A stretch of DNA of 64,000 bases, taken from positions 310,001 through 374,000 of the forward strand of contig JAVTVJ010000667.1 of the NCBI GenBank assembly GCA_034509425.1, given 5' to 3'. Shown one piece after another: positions 47,931 to 61,154 of the stretch. The notes beneath the pieces are model-generated. The model saw only the letters and a list, made by a program, of their open reading frames with translations. It ran no database searches and had not been told where the DNA came from. The translations under genes and the position numbers were made by a program. Within the stretch, counting starts at the first letter, position 1, and each line of letters starts with the position of its first letter. Source of the DNA: Eopsaltria australis (taxonomy: Eukaryota > Chordata > Aves > Passeriformes > Petroicidae).

Positions 47931-50900
47931 TTGCCTATTTCTCATCTTTTCTATGGAGGTTATTTCTGGATGGAAATTGACTGGTGGTCATAAGCATTAA
48001 GAGAGTCTGAAGCTCCCCAGGGGAACCCAGTGCAGTCATAAAGTTGTAGTACATGTAGCCATGCACACACAGACAGAAAAGTGTTCGCAGGTGAAGAGAC
48101 TCCAGGGACATGAATTTCCTTTTTTCTGTATTCTTCTGTTTGTTTCAAGCCCATTTGCAGGCAGGGTGCTTTCCAGGCTCATTCTAGGTAGGGACAAAAG
48201 GAAAATATTCCTTGAGGAATGAAGAATTGATAGGTAGGTATTAACAGACAATTAAATAATCCAGCCCTTCATATGTTATGTCCATAATAGGCCATTTCAT
48301 GAGTATTCCCACACTTCTAGGATGCATTTGCACGGATCTGTCTATGAAGACAGAGAAGGATTTCTGAAGGAATAGGTGAAGATGTACTGAATTGTCTCAG
48401 CTGCAGGCTGTACTAGAAAATACCCCTTCTTCCATTGTCATCTTATCATTTCCAGAGGTACAACTTTTGGGGCACCACATTTTCCTACCCAGTTCACAGA
48501 TTGAACATTATTTCTTTAATTTTCCCTCTCTTTTAAGCTGTTCAGAACCAATCCTAGTAATTATATAGGGGCTGGCATACTTTCAGGCGCTTGTACACAT
48601 TTCAAGAAATTCACATTTTAATTGAAAAGTTTTTATCACTGTTAGTCATCTTCAGGGAACTCCCCAGGAGAAGAATGTCCTGGTAGGTCTGGCTTTCACA
48701 GGGACAGTGAGTGAACACACACAGGGAAAACCTTTTTTCCTCCATTTCAAATGGTATCTGGCAGGTTCTCTCCACTCCAGTCACTGCACTTCCGCTATAA
48801 GGAAAGTATGACCAAAACATCCCTGCAAAAGTGTTCACAGTAAAAGGATTAGAGTAAATTGGAAGCCAGAAAATATGGAGGAAAGACACTAGGTAGCAGA
48901 AAATGTTGGTACTTCTGCCACTTCCAGTTTTCTTCCAGGAATACTGAAAGTGAAAAGAGAATGGAATTTTGTTGGGATTACAGAAGGCATCACAGAAAAT
49001 CTGGCATTTGAGCAGCATTTCTGCATTCCTGCTAGTGTCCAAATTCCTCACAGCAGGATCTCTGAAGAACCAAGGGTGCAGACCACAGGATCTGGGCCCT
49101 TTGGTGGTCTGTTACACGTGTGAAAGGTTATGGAAGCAGGGGAGTCACTGTCTACGAAATGTACAGCAAATTTCAGTGTACACACACCCACACACACACA
49201 GATTCCTGAATGGCTCAAAGTCTGCTGTCAGTTGGGTACTCTCAGTGAAGACAGACATCACTGCTCCTTGTTCTGTGCCTTTAATCTTCTGTTTTGCTCA
49301 TTCTGCTCTTTAATCATCAGACGGCTCCTGACAGTAATTGTGGATGTCCCTGGATAGCTCAGTAATAAATGTATCCTGAACAAACATGCCTGTCAGACTC
49401 TATTTAGCCTAGAGCATCAAGTTTACGACCTCATGAAAGAGAATCTTTCTTAAGTTCTCTAAACAACTCTCAAAGTTAATCTCTACATGTTCTGATCATT
49501 AACTGTTTTTTGCCATTTCACTCAAGAATTAAGGATAGCACCCTGAATATTATATGGGCCTCAAGCTTTGGACCACAAACATAATCTCTGTGTCCAAGTC
49601 TTAATGCCTGGATCATTTCATTCTGCCACTTCAAATGTGCCTTTTGGGAAGACCAGTAGGAGCAGAACAACCTTGCAGCATATTGTTAATAGAAGTACAC
49701 TTCTCCCCTCAAAGATTGCTGTTGCAGGAGCATGGAGGACAAGCTCTTTTTCTGTATTCACCTTTGAGCATAGTACATCTGCTGGGAGAGTTTCACAGAG
49801 CAAAGAAGTGGAGTAGGAGAGGGGTTTCTTTCATTGTTAATTATTTGTGCTTCTGGTCTAGTGACCCAAACTATATTTAGCTCCCCATCAAAACCAAAAC
49901 CTGAAAAATTAAATGGACTGGAATGGAAAGGTGGTCTCTGTGTCACTCTCTGGATTCTGTTTCACAAGATGCAATCTTCCTCGATTTCCAAAACCAATTT
50001 TCTCCCATCATCTTATGAAAGTAGAGGTCATCCTGTGAAATGTGATAGCTCACCAGTTTTTATAAAGGAATGTGCCCTTCCCCACGAAAGCAGGGTTCAT
50101 TAAATCATGCAGCTGATCAGATTGCTGAAACCTTGATTGGCCAGCAGCCAGGGTGAAGAAATCCATAGGGAAGAGGCACATGGCACCATCCAAATAGGCT
50201 GGACCTGAACTAGGGTATTTTAATCACACTGCTATAGAGAGGAAAGAGGAATCTCAAAGAAGGGCAGTACGGGAACTTTATTGACTTTTTGGGTCAGCAG
50301 GAGATGGGAAATAATCATCCAACCACACCTGAGTTCCAAAGTTAGCATTTATTCCCAGGCACCGCTTTACTGCTAATCAGAGTTCAAAAATAATTCACAA
50401 CCTACCTCTGCCCTTGTTGCACCCCTTCTCCCCACAGTGTCCTTACAAAAGCTGGCAAAAATCTCTTTGGAGCTGGTACCAAAAGGCAGCTGCTTCTGGA
50501 GCAGGGCATAAAAATGACGAGCAACACTTCCTGCAGGACAGAAAACCAAGTAAGTTTTGAGAGTAGGTCCCTGGTCTAAGGCAAATTTCAGGCAAAATGA
50601 TGCCCTGGACTAGCAGATGGGAGAAAAATCCTTGTCTGTGCTGGGTAGGACAGGAAAAAGTGTGCAGGAACAAGTGAGATTAGGGAGGTATAGCTGATAT
50701 TCAAACTATATATATTCAGGGTTAGATATCCCAAATGTTAGATGACTTAGAGTAAGTGTTATCTTGAGTTATGGGGTTCATTTTTTCCATTGATTTCATG
50801 TGGAATGAAAATAGACTGGATTTAAGCAACACTCTAATTTCATTTTCAAGGTGTTCAAATAAAATTCAGAGCCATAGCTGGTGACTCAAAGACTAGCCAG

Positions 50901-51344
50901 GTCTGAATCAAAAACCAAGAGTCTATCTGTCTGGGATTTGCAAGGCATGGATAACCTGCACCTATGAAAGGATAAAGAGAGCAAAAGAAAGTGCCCCAGT
51001 ATTCATCACAGCTGCCTGGGGCTCTGAGACAAAATATGCTGGGGATTTTCTTTGTATCAGCCAAGAAGAGGGGAGCTGGCAGAGAGTTCTCAATTCCATC
51101 ACCCATTCCTCAGGCTAGAGGGTTTTGCATAGTTCAGATGAGCAACCATTCTTGCAGCTTTAGCCCCAACACTGAGTTTTATAGGGAAATTATTACATAC
51201 ACTATTAATGCTTTGGTGTTTTGCCACTGCTAGAAGACATTTGCCATTGATTTTGTGTAAAATGTGTGTGTGCAGACTGTCCGTTCACTCTCAGACTTGA
51301 AATTTGAAAATATGGATGGCATTATCAGCTAATATCTATAAACA
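47931..51344. other. Intronic stretch, no gene recognised
   Basis: Includes an imperfect CA run near 49180-49201 and the 146-codon minus frame 48611..49051, which has no recognisable domain. Confidence 0.5.
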
Positions 51345-51460
51345 ACCAATGCATTGTTTTATATCCATCCATTTTTACAAGTGGGAAACTGAGGCACAGA
51401 AAGACATAGGATTTAGACTCACATGTAGGATCAAAAGACAAGAATCTCTGATGCCTGGTA
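51345..51460 (-). mobile_element. MIR-type amniote SINE relic
   Basis: On the plus strand CATTTTTACAAGTGGGAAAC runs into TGAGGCACAGAAAGACAT, an excellent match to the reversed MIR core ('cattttacagatgggaaactgaggcacagaga'), then GATTTAGACTCACATG and a decayed remainder. Confidence 0.72.
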
Positions 51461-53762
51461 AGAGCTGCCAAAGGCTCCTCTTCAGCTAAGTTGAAAACTG
51501 CAAATTCAGGGTAGTTGACCCTTCATTCGTGGGAATCAGCACATCCCTACACTAGGCTGAGGCATTCAAAGGCCAAATGCCTTGCTCACCAACTGTTGTC
51601 TGAGAAGTTTTTCAGCTCTTTGGAGAATATTGATATTGATTGTGGAAAACAAGTGTTAATCTGGAGAGACAGACAAACACACGTAAATAAAGTGCATTTG
51701 AGTTTAAAGAAAAAAGTTAGCGTCATGCCATTGAACTATTGACAAGGCTGTCACAAATATCATCTTGTCTCAGTGTAAATAAACAAGCTTAGTGCTGTTA
51801 TTTTAGAATAAAAGGCCGGAATAGGTTTTGTATTGACTTTCTAATACCCACTCAAGAGTTGGAAGAAGAAAATTAAAGATAATAAAGTAAAAGTGCAAAC
51901 CATAAAAGTGGAGACAGCTGGTGCATAGTAAACTGCAAATCTGAGTCCTCTTCAGTTCAGGAAACCAATAGTGTAACTCAGTAAAGGTCAGCAGCAGAGA
52001 TAAGAAGTTGAGCTTTTCAGTGAATCCCCTTCTATATTTGGAAGGATGACGACTGCAGGGTGATACAATCTTAGTCTGCACTGATTCAAAGGATGGTGCT
52101 CGTGTCCTACCCTTTGTGCATGCACTTGAGAGCTGGGTGGTGTTCCTGGGCCCTGCCACATTCATTTGAAGCTGATCTGCTCTTGGGTAGCTTATCCAAT
52201 CTACTGGGCAACAGTGATAGTGTAAACTGGTAATACCATCTCAACTCTGCTCAGTGACAGGGATATTTATAACTCCCTACAACAGAATCAGGTGTGATCC
52301 CAAGCTCTCTGCATTTGCCTTTCTTACAAAAACATGCACTGATGCCACTTGGTATCTTTTTTGGAGCTCATCACTCTGTGTCTTGGTTAAATTCAAGCCT
52401 CTTTTTGGGTAAGGGTTGTTCCTAGAATAACCTCATCATCTTTATCAGGTTCTTCTTAGAGTTTCTTTTATTTCCCAAGCTTCTGTGATATTTTGTGGGC
52501 TTTCTCACTTCCTTTTTTCATCCTAAGTGAAAAAGGATAGAAGAATTTAAAAATATAGGAGAGGACTGAAAAGAGAAAACTAGTCCTCTAGTCCAGTAGC
52601 CCTCTTAGGAAGGACATCTGTTTTGTCCTTTTGGGCAAATTGTGAATGAGATCTTAGAGTTGCAGGCCCAAGATACTCCCTTTGGGGATGGCAAATCATG
52701 TGAAGGAGGCCACACTTTCCATTTGGCAATTAATGTATTGCTAAATGAGTGAAGCTAAAGGTGAATAAGTGGTGACAGTTGGAGGGGTAAAAAGAGATTG
52801 CATAAGGGGCTGACAAGATGATGAAGATTTTGAATGATGGTGAATATGATGAAGACAATATGAGGAAGAACTTATTTATTTACAAAGGGCAGTTGAGGAA
52901 GGTATTAACAGCACTAACGACTTTAGGCTGCTGCTCTGCCAGGTTTGCCTAAACATCCCTTCATCCAAATGACCAAGGGATGAGCAATGACCATGACTGC
53001 TATGCATGATTTTGTATCAAATCAAAACATCCTCCAGATCTGAAGTATCTCAGACCTCAGGTTCTGCCTTGTCTGACTTTTCAATGATGTTGCCTTGTAA
53101 CATCCAGCATATCAGACTCGTACAATAAGATGGTGTAATTGCCCATGAGTTGTTGAATACATGCAAAGCATTCATGCAATCATTTAGTTTGAATCGGGTT
53201 GGTTGCTGTGTCCAAATAATGCCATTTAAATTGGTTTCTTTGACATTTCTTCCCAAATTCCTTTGAGTTGGAGAGTCCGATGTGAGGCAGGGAGGAGTTA
53301 TTTGTTTTGTTTTCTATTTCAAGGGAGAAAATTTGGATGGAAAACTCAAAAAATCCAGATCTATGTAGAAGCTGCAACTCCTTAGTCAGAAAAGAGATGG
53401 AGCTGCAATTGTATGGAAAAGCTCTGGTCCCCTGTACTGGGAGTATAAAAGAAAGGGCTGATACAAGTAACAACAACACTTCCAACTTTTGCACTCCTTC
53501 CTTGGAGGTTTGGAGGCAGGAGTAGCCTTTGACACTTCTTCCTGGCCTCACACACAGTGCTGAATTTCAGATAGTGACTCTTGCATCTGTCCCACAGCGC
53601 ATGGCTCAGCCAGAGGTATCTAATTGCCTTGAAAAGTCTCATATCAAGGGAGAGGTTTCCCCATCCCTTGCCTCAATCGTTAATTGCCCTCTCTAGTTAA
53701 TTATGCTCACTAATTCTCTTCAGTGACAACAAGGTGGCTATAGAGTTTTTTCCTACTTAATT
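51461..53762. other. Intronic stretch, no gene recognised
   Basis: Open frames of 120 (51803..52165, minus) and 123 codons (53180..53551, minus) without a domain. No mobile element recognised. Confidence 0.5.
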
Positions 53763-53860
53763 TAGTCTCTTCAAGCCTCAGATTCACCTTTGTAAAAGTG
53801 GAAGTAATAAATGAAGAGCCAGATCATCCCCCAATGTAGATTACCAGCACTGAGCACAAA
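53763..53860 (+). mobile_element. Possible MIR-type SINE core followed by ancient repeat fragment
   Basis: TCTCTTCAAGCCTCAGATTC and CTTTGTAAAAGTGGAAGTAA match the MIR core ('cctctctgagcctcagtttc..tgtaaaatggggataa'). Adjacent AGAGCCAGATCATCCCCCAA and TGTAGATTACCAGCA resemble a sauropsid repeat ('AGAGCCAGATCCTC..GGTGTAAATCAGCA'). Confidence 0.5.
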
Positions 53861-54397
53861 AACACCCTTCCTACCTGTTTCCAAACAGCCCTTGCAGTGT
53901 GATTTAATTGCCTTCCTGGACTTTCCAACTCCTATTTAAATCTATTTAGTTTGGGATTAAAATCCTTTGAAAATGCTGCCTGTGTCACTCTGTGCTTTTG
54001 GTGGGCAGGATGCAAAAGTCCTGAACATGACATTGCCTGTGAAATGATGCAAGCCCACTGTCTCTGCAGCATTGTTCTTACAAGCGTGTATCATGTCAAT
54101 AAAAGATTATCTGAGTTCAGGAATGAAAAAATAAAAATGAAGGAGAAAAGGATTGGGAATCATTCACAGCAGGTCATTTTGCTTGGACTGCAATCAACTT
54201 GCCAGGCTTGATAAGACAGGTATTTGAGAGAGTATTGATCTCAGATCTTTTCTCTTTTTAATTTCATTTTTTGTATTTGTTTATACTTAACATTTAATAA
54301 GCTCCTTGCATCTTGCCTGCTGGTTACATGCAGCCTCTGGCTTGTGTATTTGTTGCTCCTTGAATGTTCTGTAAAATTTCTGCAGCTTTTGGGCCAG

Positions 54398-54423
54398 CAT
54401 CCATTTCTGTATGGCAGGTAAGG
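54398..54423 (+). promoter_or_regulatory. Recursive splice-site candidate (CAG|GTAAGG)
   Basis: CAG at 54415-54417 abuts GTAAGG at 54418-54423, a good donor. The upstream tract (CATCCATTTCTGTATGG) is only moderately pyrimidine-rich. Coincidence is possible. Confidence 0.3.
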
Positions 54424-54729
54424 GCTTAGCTCACCTTTTCCTCCCTCTCTTCAGTTTGTGTTGGGATGATTAATTAAACCTGAGTGTAATTCACAAGACC
54501 AGTGCAATTCCCTCACTACATTTTCAATCTGAAAGATTTTTGCAGTGGGAATCCTGCCTTGGTACTGTGGTTTCTCTGCCTTTCTGTGCATGTGTGGGCT
54601 CAGCACCACCATTTGCCTTCTGGTAGCAATTCCAGGTGCTCTCTGCAAGTGGTTTGTAGGTCCCAAGCAACATATTCACACCTGATAAGGTGCAGTAGTT
54701 CTTGATCTGCAGATTCTCCTAGGCCATAC

Positions 54730-54835
54730 AGAGAAGATGAGAGGGGAAACAAAGGCACAGAGGCATAAATGACTTTTCCAAGGTCATATTGCTGACCATG
54801 TCAGAGCCTGCCCAGACCCCACAGCTCTCAGTAAC
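54730..54835 (-). mobile_element. MIR-type amniote SINE relic
   Basis: On the plus strand GATGAGAGGGGAAACAAAGG, CACAGAGGCATAAATGACTT, TTCCAAGGTCATATTGCTGA and CATGTCAGAGCC reproduce the reversed MIR core in order ('gatgaggaaactgaggcacagagaggttaagtgacttgcccaaggtcacacagct..gtggcagagcc'). Confidence 0.75.
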
Positions 54836-55242
54836 TCTCTAGTGAATTATCTCCAGCACCAGAAAACCTCTCCAGGGTGATTTAAAAGGGCATGATTTTA
54901 ACCAAGCTCAAGGCCCAGCAGTCTAATGAATCCTCTCCCAACAACTGGCATGCACATAATTCATCTCTTTTTTCAGGCTTTTGTGTCTAATACAAGAGCT
55001 GTTCACCCTAACCTGCCTGTATGATTCATCTGTGTTTTGTATGGCTTTTGTTACTCAAATTGTAACTCTCAAGTGCAAGGGGTAAAAACAAAAATAAAGA
55101 GTGATATCTGACAGCAGATGGAGATTTGATAATGTGAAGAGTAAAGGTTTTTACTCGATCTTGTTCCAAGTTGTACCAGTGTTGGAGTTGGTTAGACTTG
55201 GGCCAAAAATAAGGAAAACATTGAAATGATAACTCAGATCTG

Positions 55243-55245
<3 letters not shown>

Positions 55246-55285
<40 letters not shown>
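55246..55285. repeat. (T)40 homopolymer
   Basis: 40 consecutive T, about 35 bp left of a reversed CR1 copy. CR1 does not use poly(A), so the two are probably unrelated. Confidence 0.95.
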
Positions 55286-55286
<1 letters not shown>

Positions 55287-55320
55287 TTGGGTTTATATCC
55301 AGGATTTCAGATATTGTGCT

Positions 55321-55600
55321 AGAATAGATTCAGACAATCATTGAATTGATTTAGGTTAAAAAAATTTAAGTCATTGAGTCCAACTGTTAACACACCAGTG
55401 TCAATTCTACCACTAAACCATTTCCCTCAGCACCACATCTACACATGTTTTAAATACCTCCAGGCATGGTGGCTCCAGAATTTTCCTGGGCTTTCCTAGA
55501 AAAGCATGCTTGACAATCCTTTATGGAAAAATTTTTCCTGGTCTCCAAATGAACCTTCCCTTCCCCAACTCAGCTGCCCTCCTCTGCACAGTCTCCAGTA
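55321..55600 (-). mobile_element. CR1 LINE, 3'-end fragment
   Basis: On the plus strand TCATTGAGTCCAACTGTTAA, CCACTAAACCATTTCCCTCA, GCACCACATCTACACATG, TTTTAAATACCTCCAGGCAT, GGTGGCTCCAGAATTTTCCT, CTTGACAATCCTTTATGG and AAAAATTTTTCCTGGTCTCC are in the exact order of a reversed CR1 3' region. The tail (GAATAGATTCAGACAATCAT) is decayed. Confidence 0.95.
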
Positions 55601-56057
55601 CCCCAAATAATGAGAAGAGGCAAACAGTTCAATTCCACTGTGAATTGAGCCTTGTTTCTTTTACAGATTTGGGATCTGTTCACAATAAGGGACTACAGGT
55701 CAGTCAGAAACAAGGCAGTCCAAAGGAAGGCCTGACTTAGAGCTGTACTTCCTTCTCTACCTGATTTTTGGTTTTGCATCAAAACCTAATCCTTGAATGT
55801 GTTTAAATTTCCTTGTCACCCTCTTCCCTTAGGCAAATACATCACCACTTTCTTTGTTTATTTAATTAGCTTGATAGGATAATTAAAAGTTAAAATATAT
55901 GAGGAGTCTATTCTGCTTAAAAGTTCTGAGATTTTTTGTTTAGACCTTTTTTGTTGTCACCTGTTTAGGTGTTGGCTTAAAGGAATGTAATGGCACCTGC
56001 ATGAATTTAAATACTTTCTTTTTCAAAGAGATACCCATGAACACTGCTTTGTTTTAA

Positions 56058-56060
<3 letters not shown>
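55601..56060. other. Intronic stretch, no gene recognised
   Basis: AT-rich at 55850-55950; nothing recognised. Confidence 0.5.
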
Positions 56061-56102
<42 letters not shown>

Positions 56103-56112
56103 ATTATTATTA
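56061..56112. repeat. (GTT)14-(ATT)n compound microsatellite
   Basis: About 14 uninterrupted GTT units followed by about four ATT units. Confidence 0.97.
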
Positions 56113-59100
56113 ACCAAAGAAGATCCATGTGGTTTTGAATCAACTGTTTCACCTACAGGAAAGTCACAATCTGATCAGACTGAATGCTGAGATGTAGGAA
56201 AACACAATTTAAACACTCAGTGACTTTTTTTGTTACTGAGAACAAAGCTGTCCACTCCAAATAGGAGCTCAGCTTTGCTATCCTCCACCAGCTGCCCTTT
56301 CCGATAATGACTCCATGACTGGGAGTTAGCAGAAGGAATTTTATTTAGGACTAATGTTTTGATAAGATTTTAGACTATTTAAAAAAACCCCAAATTTCCC
56401 AAATGACAGGCTAAGTAGGTGGTTAACCAGCTCCAAAGCACAGATCTAAAGCAATACACATTTTCAGAGAAACTGCACAATGTAAGCCCTTGGGGGACAG
56501 GCTAAAGTAAAACGAAATGGAGTTTGCAAATTCATTGAAATTAGGTGAAGCATTCGAGAACCATCACCATTTAAAGATATTGATGAGCCCTTGTCTGTAC
56601 ATGCAAGTCCATAGCATTAATCATTCATACAGACAGGAACGGACTGTGGCTTTCCAAAAAGATTTTCTGAGGGTTGTTGGGCACTTTGGAAGATGTGCTG
56701 TTGTAGCTGGTGCTGCATATATTGGGGTAAAGGTGCAGGTGTGGCTCTTCCTACACCCTATTGCTACAGTGCATCTCTCTCATGCCTCAGGCAGCCCAGT
56801 TTGCAGCTGACACTGACCAACCCTCAGGACTTCAGTCAGTCCTGGCACCTTCCTGTGCCAGAATGAAGTTAAAATACCAGTCTGAATCCAGAGCAAGCCA
56901 TGCCCCTCTCCTCCCTGCCCATGCCTCAGTTGCCTATACTAAGAAAAGTACAAGAGATATGTATTGATTTGTCCTGTAGTGTTGTCACAAGAGAGAGGAA
57001 AAGAAACATTTGCAGGATAAAATTAATAAAAAATTCCATTGGATTTCAGTTGCCATTGGATTTGTGGGGAGTCCAGACCAGTTGTTATGTTTGGAGCTTT
57101 CAACCCCAGCATGAAATTCTTGGTTCTTTCTGCTCCCATTGTTGAGGTCTGATCCTGACACTTTTTACTAGCAAGAGTAAACACTGCCCTTTGAAACTGT
57201 CATGATGATTGACACGTAAAAACTCCACATTACATAGGGTATTGGGGGTGAATAAAGATTTCAGGCTCAGCTTTACAGAGGTGCAGTATGGCTCAGTGAG
57301 AGGTGTCTGCTCCCATCCCTCAGCCCCTGACTGCCACAGAGTCCAGGTCTGCATCCTCAGCACAAGTGTCCTTCAGATAAAGTGTTGACCAGAGCTCCCT
57401 TGTCCTACCTGTCTCTGGTGGCTGCTGCTCAAAAAGAGCTTGAAAAGATCCCAGTGCACTTCTCCCAGAAGAGATGTGACCTCAATGTCATTGCCAAAGC
57501 TCCCTCTCACTGTAACACTAGGCCCCGGTGTGAGCTGAGCATATGATGACTTCCAGGGTTTAACTATGCAGGGGCAGATCGTGTCCTTGGTAGACTGGTT
57601 CTGCAGAAACAACCCTCCTGCCCACCAGCACTGTCAGCAAACACTACTCTGTGCAGTGTCTGAATGGTGATCCATGGGATGAAGCTCACTCTACACCCAT
57701 TATAGGATCTTCTGCATTGAGTTTGCATTGAGATGTTGCCTGACTGGCAACATCTGGACTTGTCCCCGTGCACAATAAAAAAAAAAAGCATGCTGGGAGT
57801 GTATATCAGGTAACAGCATTGGCCTAAATCCTAATCCTTAGTTCTGTGTACTGCATTTTTTCCATCCTATACTTCTCACTGTTTTGCTCACATAGCTCTT
57901 CCTCAGCACGGCTGAGCTCTGGAGCAGAAAGCAAAAATAAGGAAGATCCCACGCTCAGTTCTCCCCTGCACCATGCAGCACTGGTATAGCCTATCAGTAC
58001 TGGAGACAGGCCACTAAATTTGCACTTCTATAGTCCTGCTTTGGTGTAGCAACTCTCTAATACTGGTAAAATGCAGGAGGGCATCTTCAAGGTAGTCACC
58101 GATTGCTCTATTTTTTCCCAAATTCTAAGATTCCCTCCCTCCTCCTCCTCCCTCAGTCAAGGGGAAGGGTGTCTGTCTCCAGAATCACAGCAGTTGGCTG
58201 TTCATTCACAGATTAACTGCTCCAGCTCTCTGCCTTATTACTATTCATATTAGTTTCCCCATCCCATCAGGCAGTAATCCAGTAAAAGATGTCAGCTGGT
58301 TAGCAGAATCATCTGGGAAAAGTTGGGAGACCCTTAACAGACTTCCCCTTCCCATTGCCAGTCCCCTGCCACTAATTCAAACAGACCCCAAAGCACTAGG
58401 GGGTTTATTTTAGTTTCCTTTCTCTTTGTCCATTTTCTTGGTTTTGTTGTTGGTTTGCATTTTTTGGTTTTATTGTTCCTTTTTTTTTCTCCTGGACCCA
58501 GCTGCATCTCTGCAAATTCGATCTCCAAAATGGAAGCTTGGCTGAGCTGGAAGCTGTCAGCACCAATGGTTAGTAGCTGGCTGCGGCCACTTGCCAGGAA
58601 AGGGGGAAGATGAGTCCCTAGGCATCAAGGCAGCATGAAAAGTGACTACATCTAAATACTTCAGCACATGATTTCTTTCCCATTACTTTGATTCAAATCT
58701 CCCTTAATCCTCAGCTGCGTTAATGCAGTTAGTAGGTTATGAGTGCCGCATGTGGATGCCACTGGATTTGAGTCCTTCACACAATTGGTTGGTAAATAAT
58801 TTAGTACCAGTTTAGCCTGGAACAGAACCTGGAAATAGCCAGGCTGCTTATAGCTCCTGCTTTCTCTCTTCCCACTTGTGTCCCCTTCACAAGCGCTGGG
58901 GGGGATCGTTTGTGCAAGCACAGCCTGGCAGAGCCTGCCATTTTACATGTCACGGCTTCCTCCCATCCCTGCTCGTCAGAATCTCTCTTAATTTATTTTC
59001 TAGAAGAGAGAGGAGGGGAAGAGTGGGGTCAGGCCAGAGAGCTGGAGCTGCAGACAAAAAAAAAGCAACTGAACATTCCTGCTTAGAGTCTGCAAACAGT

Positions 59101-60210
59101 GAGACTTTGCCCAAATTTCTGCCACCAAACTCAGTTTTTCCTTTACATCTGGTGCTTTTTAAATAGAGGTGAATTCATTTATCTTAGATTCCTGAACCTC
59201 TTAAACTCTGTTTAAGGTCAACATGGCAAAGGTAGACAGAAAATGCTAATAATAATGAAGGATTTTATGAGTTTAGGATTATATGGATGAGTAAGGAAAC
59301 AAGAATCCCACCAAAATGGCCAGGCTATCTGGAATGGACCAAATTCAAGTGTTTTCATTCTTCTTTGGGCTGTAATAATATCCCTAATTATGTCCCTCAT
59401 CCTGTTTCATTTCTTGCCATGTTTCTTTGCCTTTTTCCCTGCCACTGACCATGGTGCACCACGCTGTGTCTTGTATCCCATGCTGTTTCTTCATGTCAGA
59501 CACCACCTCCTCACCCACATGGGACTGAGCTTCACCCAGCAGATGTGGAGCAGACTCTAAATGCCTGCTGCCCATCACTGCTCCCGGTTCAACTGAGGCT
59601 CTTCCTGGTCTGAACCATGGAGTATTTTCCCTCTCCTAAGCCTGTGAAATATTTATAAAGACAGGAGATGACTTCATAGCTGTTTTTGTGAGATCCTCTA
59701 GATTGATTTCAATGGAAGCTGTGGAGAAAACAGAAAAAAACATGAACAAAATTTTGCCATTGAATGTTCTCCTAAAGAGAGGCAAACCAGTTGCACACAT
59801 AAGCTGATGAGTGAAATATTTAATTTTGCTGCATTCAGGAGACTGTACTAGACAAAATATGCCCAGTTTCTTGACTTTCTGGTGGCTGTTAAAGTAAATG
59901 TAGCTGGGACCTCTCTCAGTCACTGAGGCCAACAAACATGGAGCACCTTCTGTCACCGAAGTCTAGACCACGACCACTTTGATCCTCAGACAGGTATTTA
60001 GGGTGACAGAACAATGCATTCTTGTTTACACACCCTCATAAATCCCCAAAAGCAGCCTGGGGGTGGTGCTCCCTCCCTCAGACACCAACTGTTTTAGCAC
60101 ACTGCATTTTGGTCAGTTTGCCTGCCCAGCTGCAAATAAACCTGTTATCCAGATGCCAGAGTGGTCACCTTCACACCAGATGTCGTTTGAATTTCATAGT
60201 TGCTTGTGAG
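56113..60210. other. Intronic stretch, no gene recognised
   Basis: A CTGCGTTAATGCAG inverted repeat lies near 58714-58727; T-rich 58440-58490. Open frames up to 106 codons without a domain. No mobile element recognised. Confidence 0.5.
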
Positions 60211-60235
60211 CCCCCACCTCCCCACCCCAGCCCCC
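60211..60235 (-). other. Potential G-quadruplex motif (strong pattern)
   Basis: Plus-strand C5-ACCT-C4-A-C4-AG-C5 gives G5-N2-G4-N1-G4-N4-G5 on the minus strand: four tracts of at least four G with loops of 1 to 4. On the CELF4 template strand if the gene reads plus. Folding not shown. Confidence 0.65.
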
Positions 60236-61154
60236 ACACATGGCTTTCCAAACACCTATTATGGGACTCTGCATAAACATATGAAGTTAGCAGGGTTTTG
60301 TCTGTGAGGTGTCAGTTATTAATACAAGGATTTAATTATATATCATAGCCACAGGAAAAAAAGAAAGCTGCTTGTGCTCCCACTGCCCAATGTTGCATTA
60401 TTGTGTGTCAGGGCTTTCACTTGCTCTTGTCTGCTTTGCCCTCCTGTTTTGCCTCTTTCCTGCTGCAGTTTCTTTCACCAGTGCAGTCTGGGACATTTTA
60501 CAGACTCGCTGCAGTTGAGCCACCAGTAAGGTGCAACACTATTTCACAGAAGGCAGGACAGAGGCACAAAGAATTTAAGGTCAGAAAGTTCATCCTCAGG
60601 TGCTAAAAGGCAGCAAACTTCTTCAGAATTTAGGGATCAGAGGGAAGCTCACCAGAGGTGGTATCACTGTGTGTTTGCATGTCCCGTCAGCTCCAGTATG
60701 AGCAATGGTTGCTTAGCAACTTTGAGATGCTGGCCAACTATTCTGATGTCTGAGTAAGGATTCAGACATTACGTTTCAGGGACCCACATTTGAAAACACT
60801 GGTTTAGGTGAGACAATGAAGGTCACATGCAGAGATGGTGGCTGAGCAGTAGGGTCAGAGCCAAGCTTGCTCCTCAACACCCATTTCAATCACAAACAAC
60901 TCCCTGCTTCCTCTGCAGAGGTGTTTTGGAGTTTTGGTGTTAGGAATCACCCTTTCTGTCTTGGCGCGGCTAAAGCTGGCTCCTGGGGATGGAGTATTTG
61001 TAGAAATGGGTGAGGTGGGGGGTTTGGAATGACTGTCCACCCTGAGTGCCCAGTGTCAGCTGGCACCATCACTGATGGGTGTGGAAGGGCACTGAGCTGC
61101 TCATGGGGATCTCCAGCTTGACTCACAGACCCTTTTTGAGGGTCACACTTTTGC
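60236..61154. other. Intronic stretch, no gene recognised
   Basis: Weak MIR-like traces near 60545-60580 and 60810-60870 are not called. Confidence 0.45.

Larger units (their letters stand above)
53861..55245. other. Intronic stretch, no gene recognised apart from listed sites
   Basis: Holds the CAG|GTAAGG site at 54415-54423 and the MIR relic at 54730. Otherwise nothing recognised. Confidence 0.5.

Noticed and set aside
48611..49051. 146-codon minus-strand open frame (also 62024..62464)
   Set aside because: No domain recognised; composition like the surrounding intron; no splice or promoter context.
55246..55600. Poly(T) plus reversed CR1 as a single poly(A)-tailed retrocopy
   Set aside because: CR1 ends in 8-bp tail repeats, not poly(A), and unrelated sequence separates the two; no target-site duplication seen.
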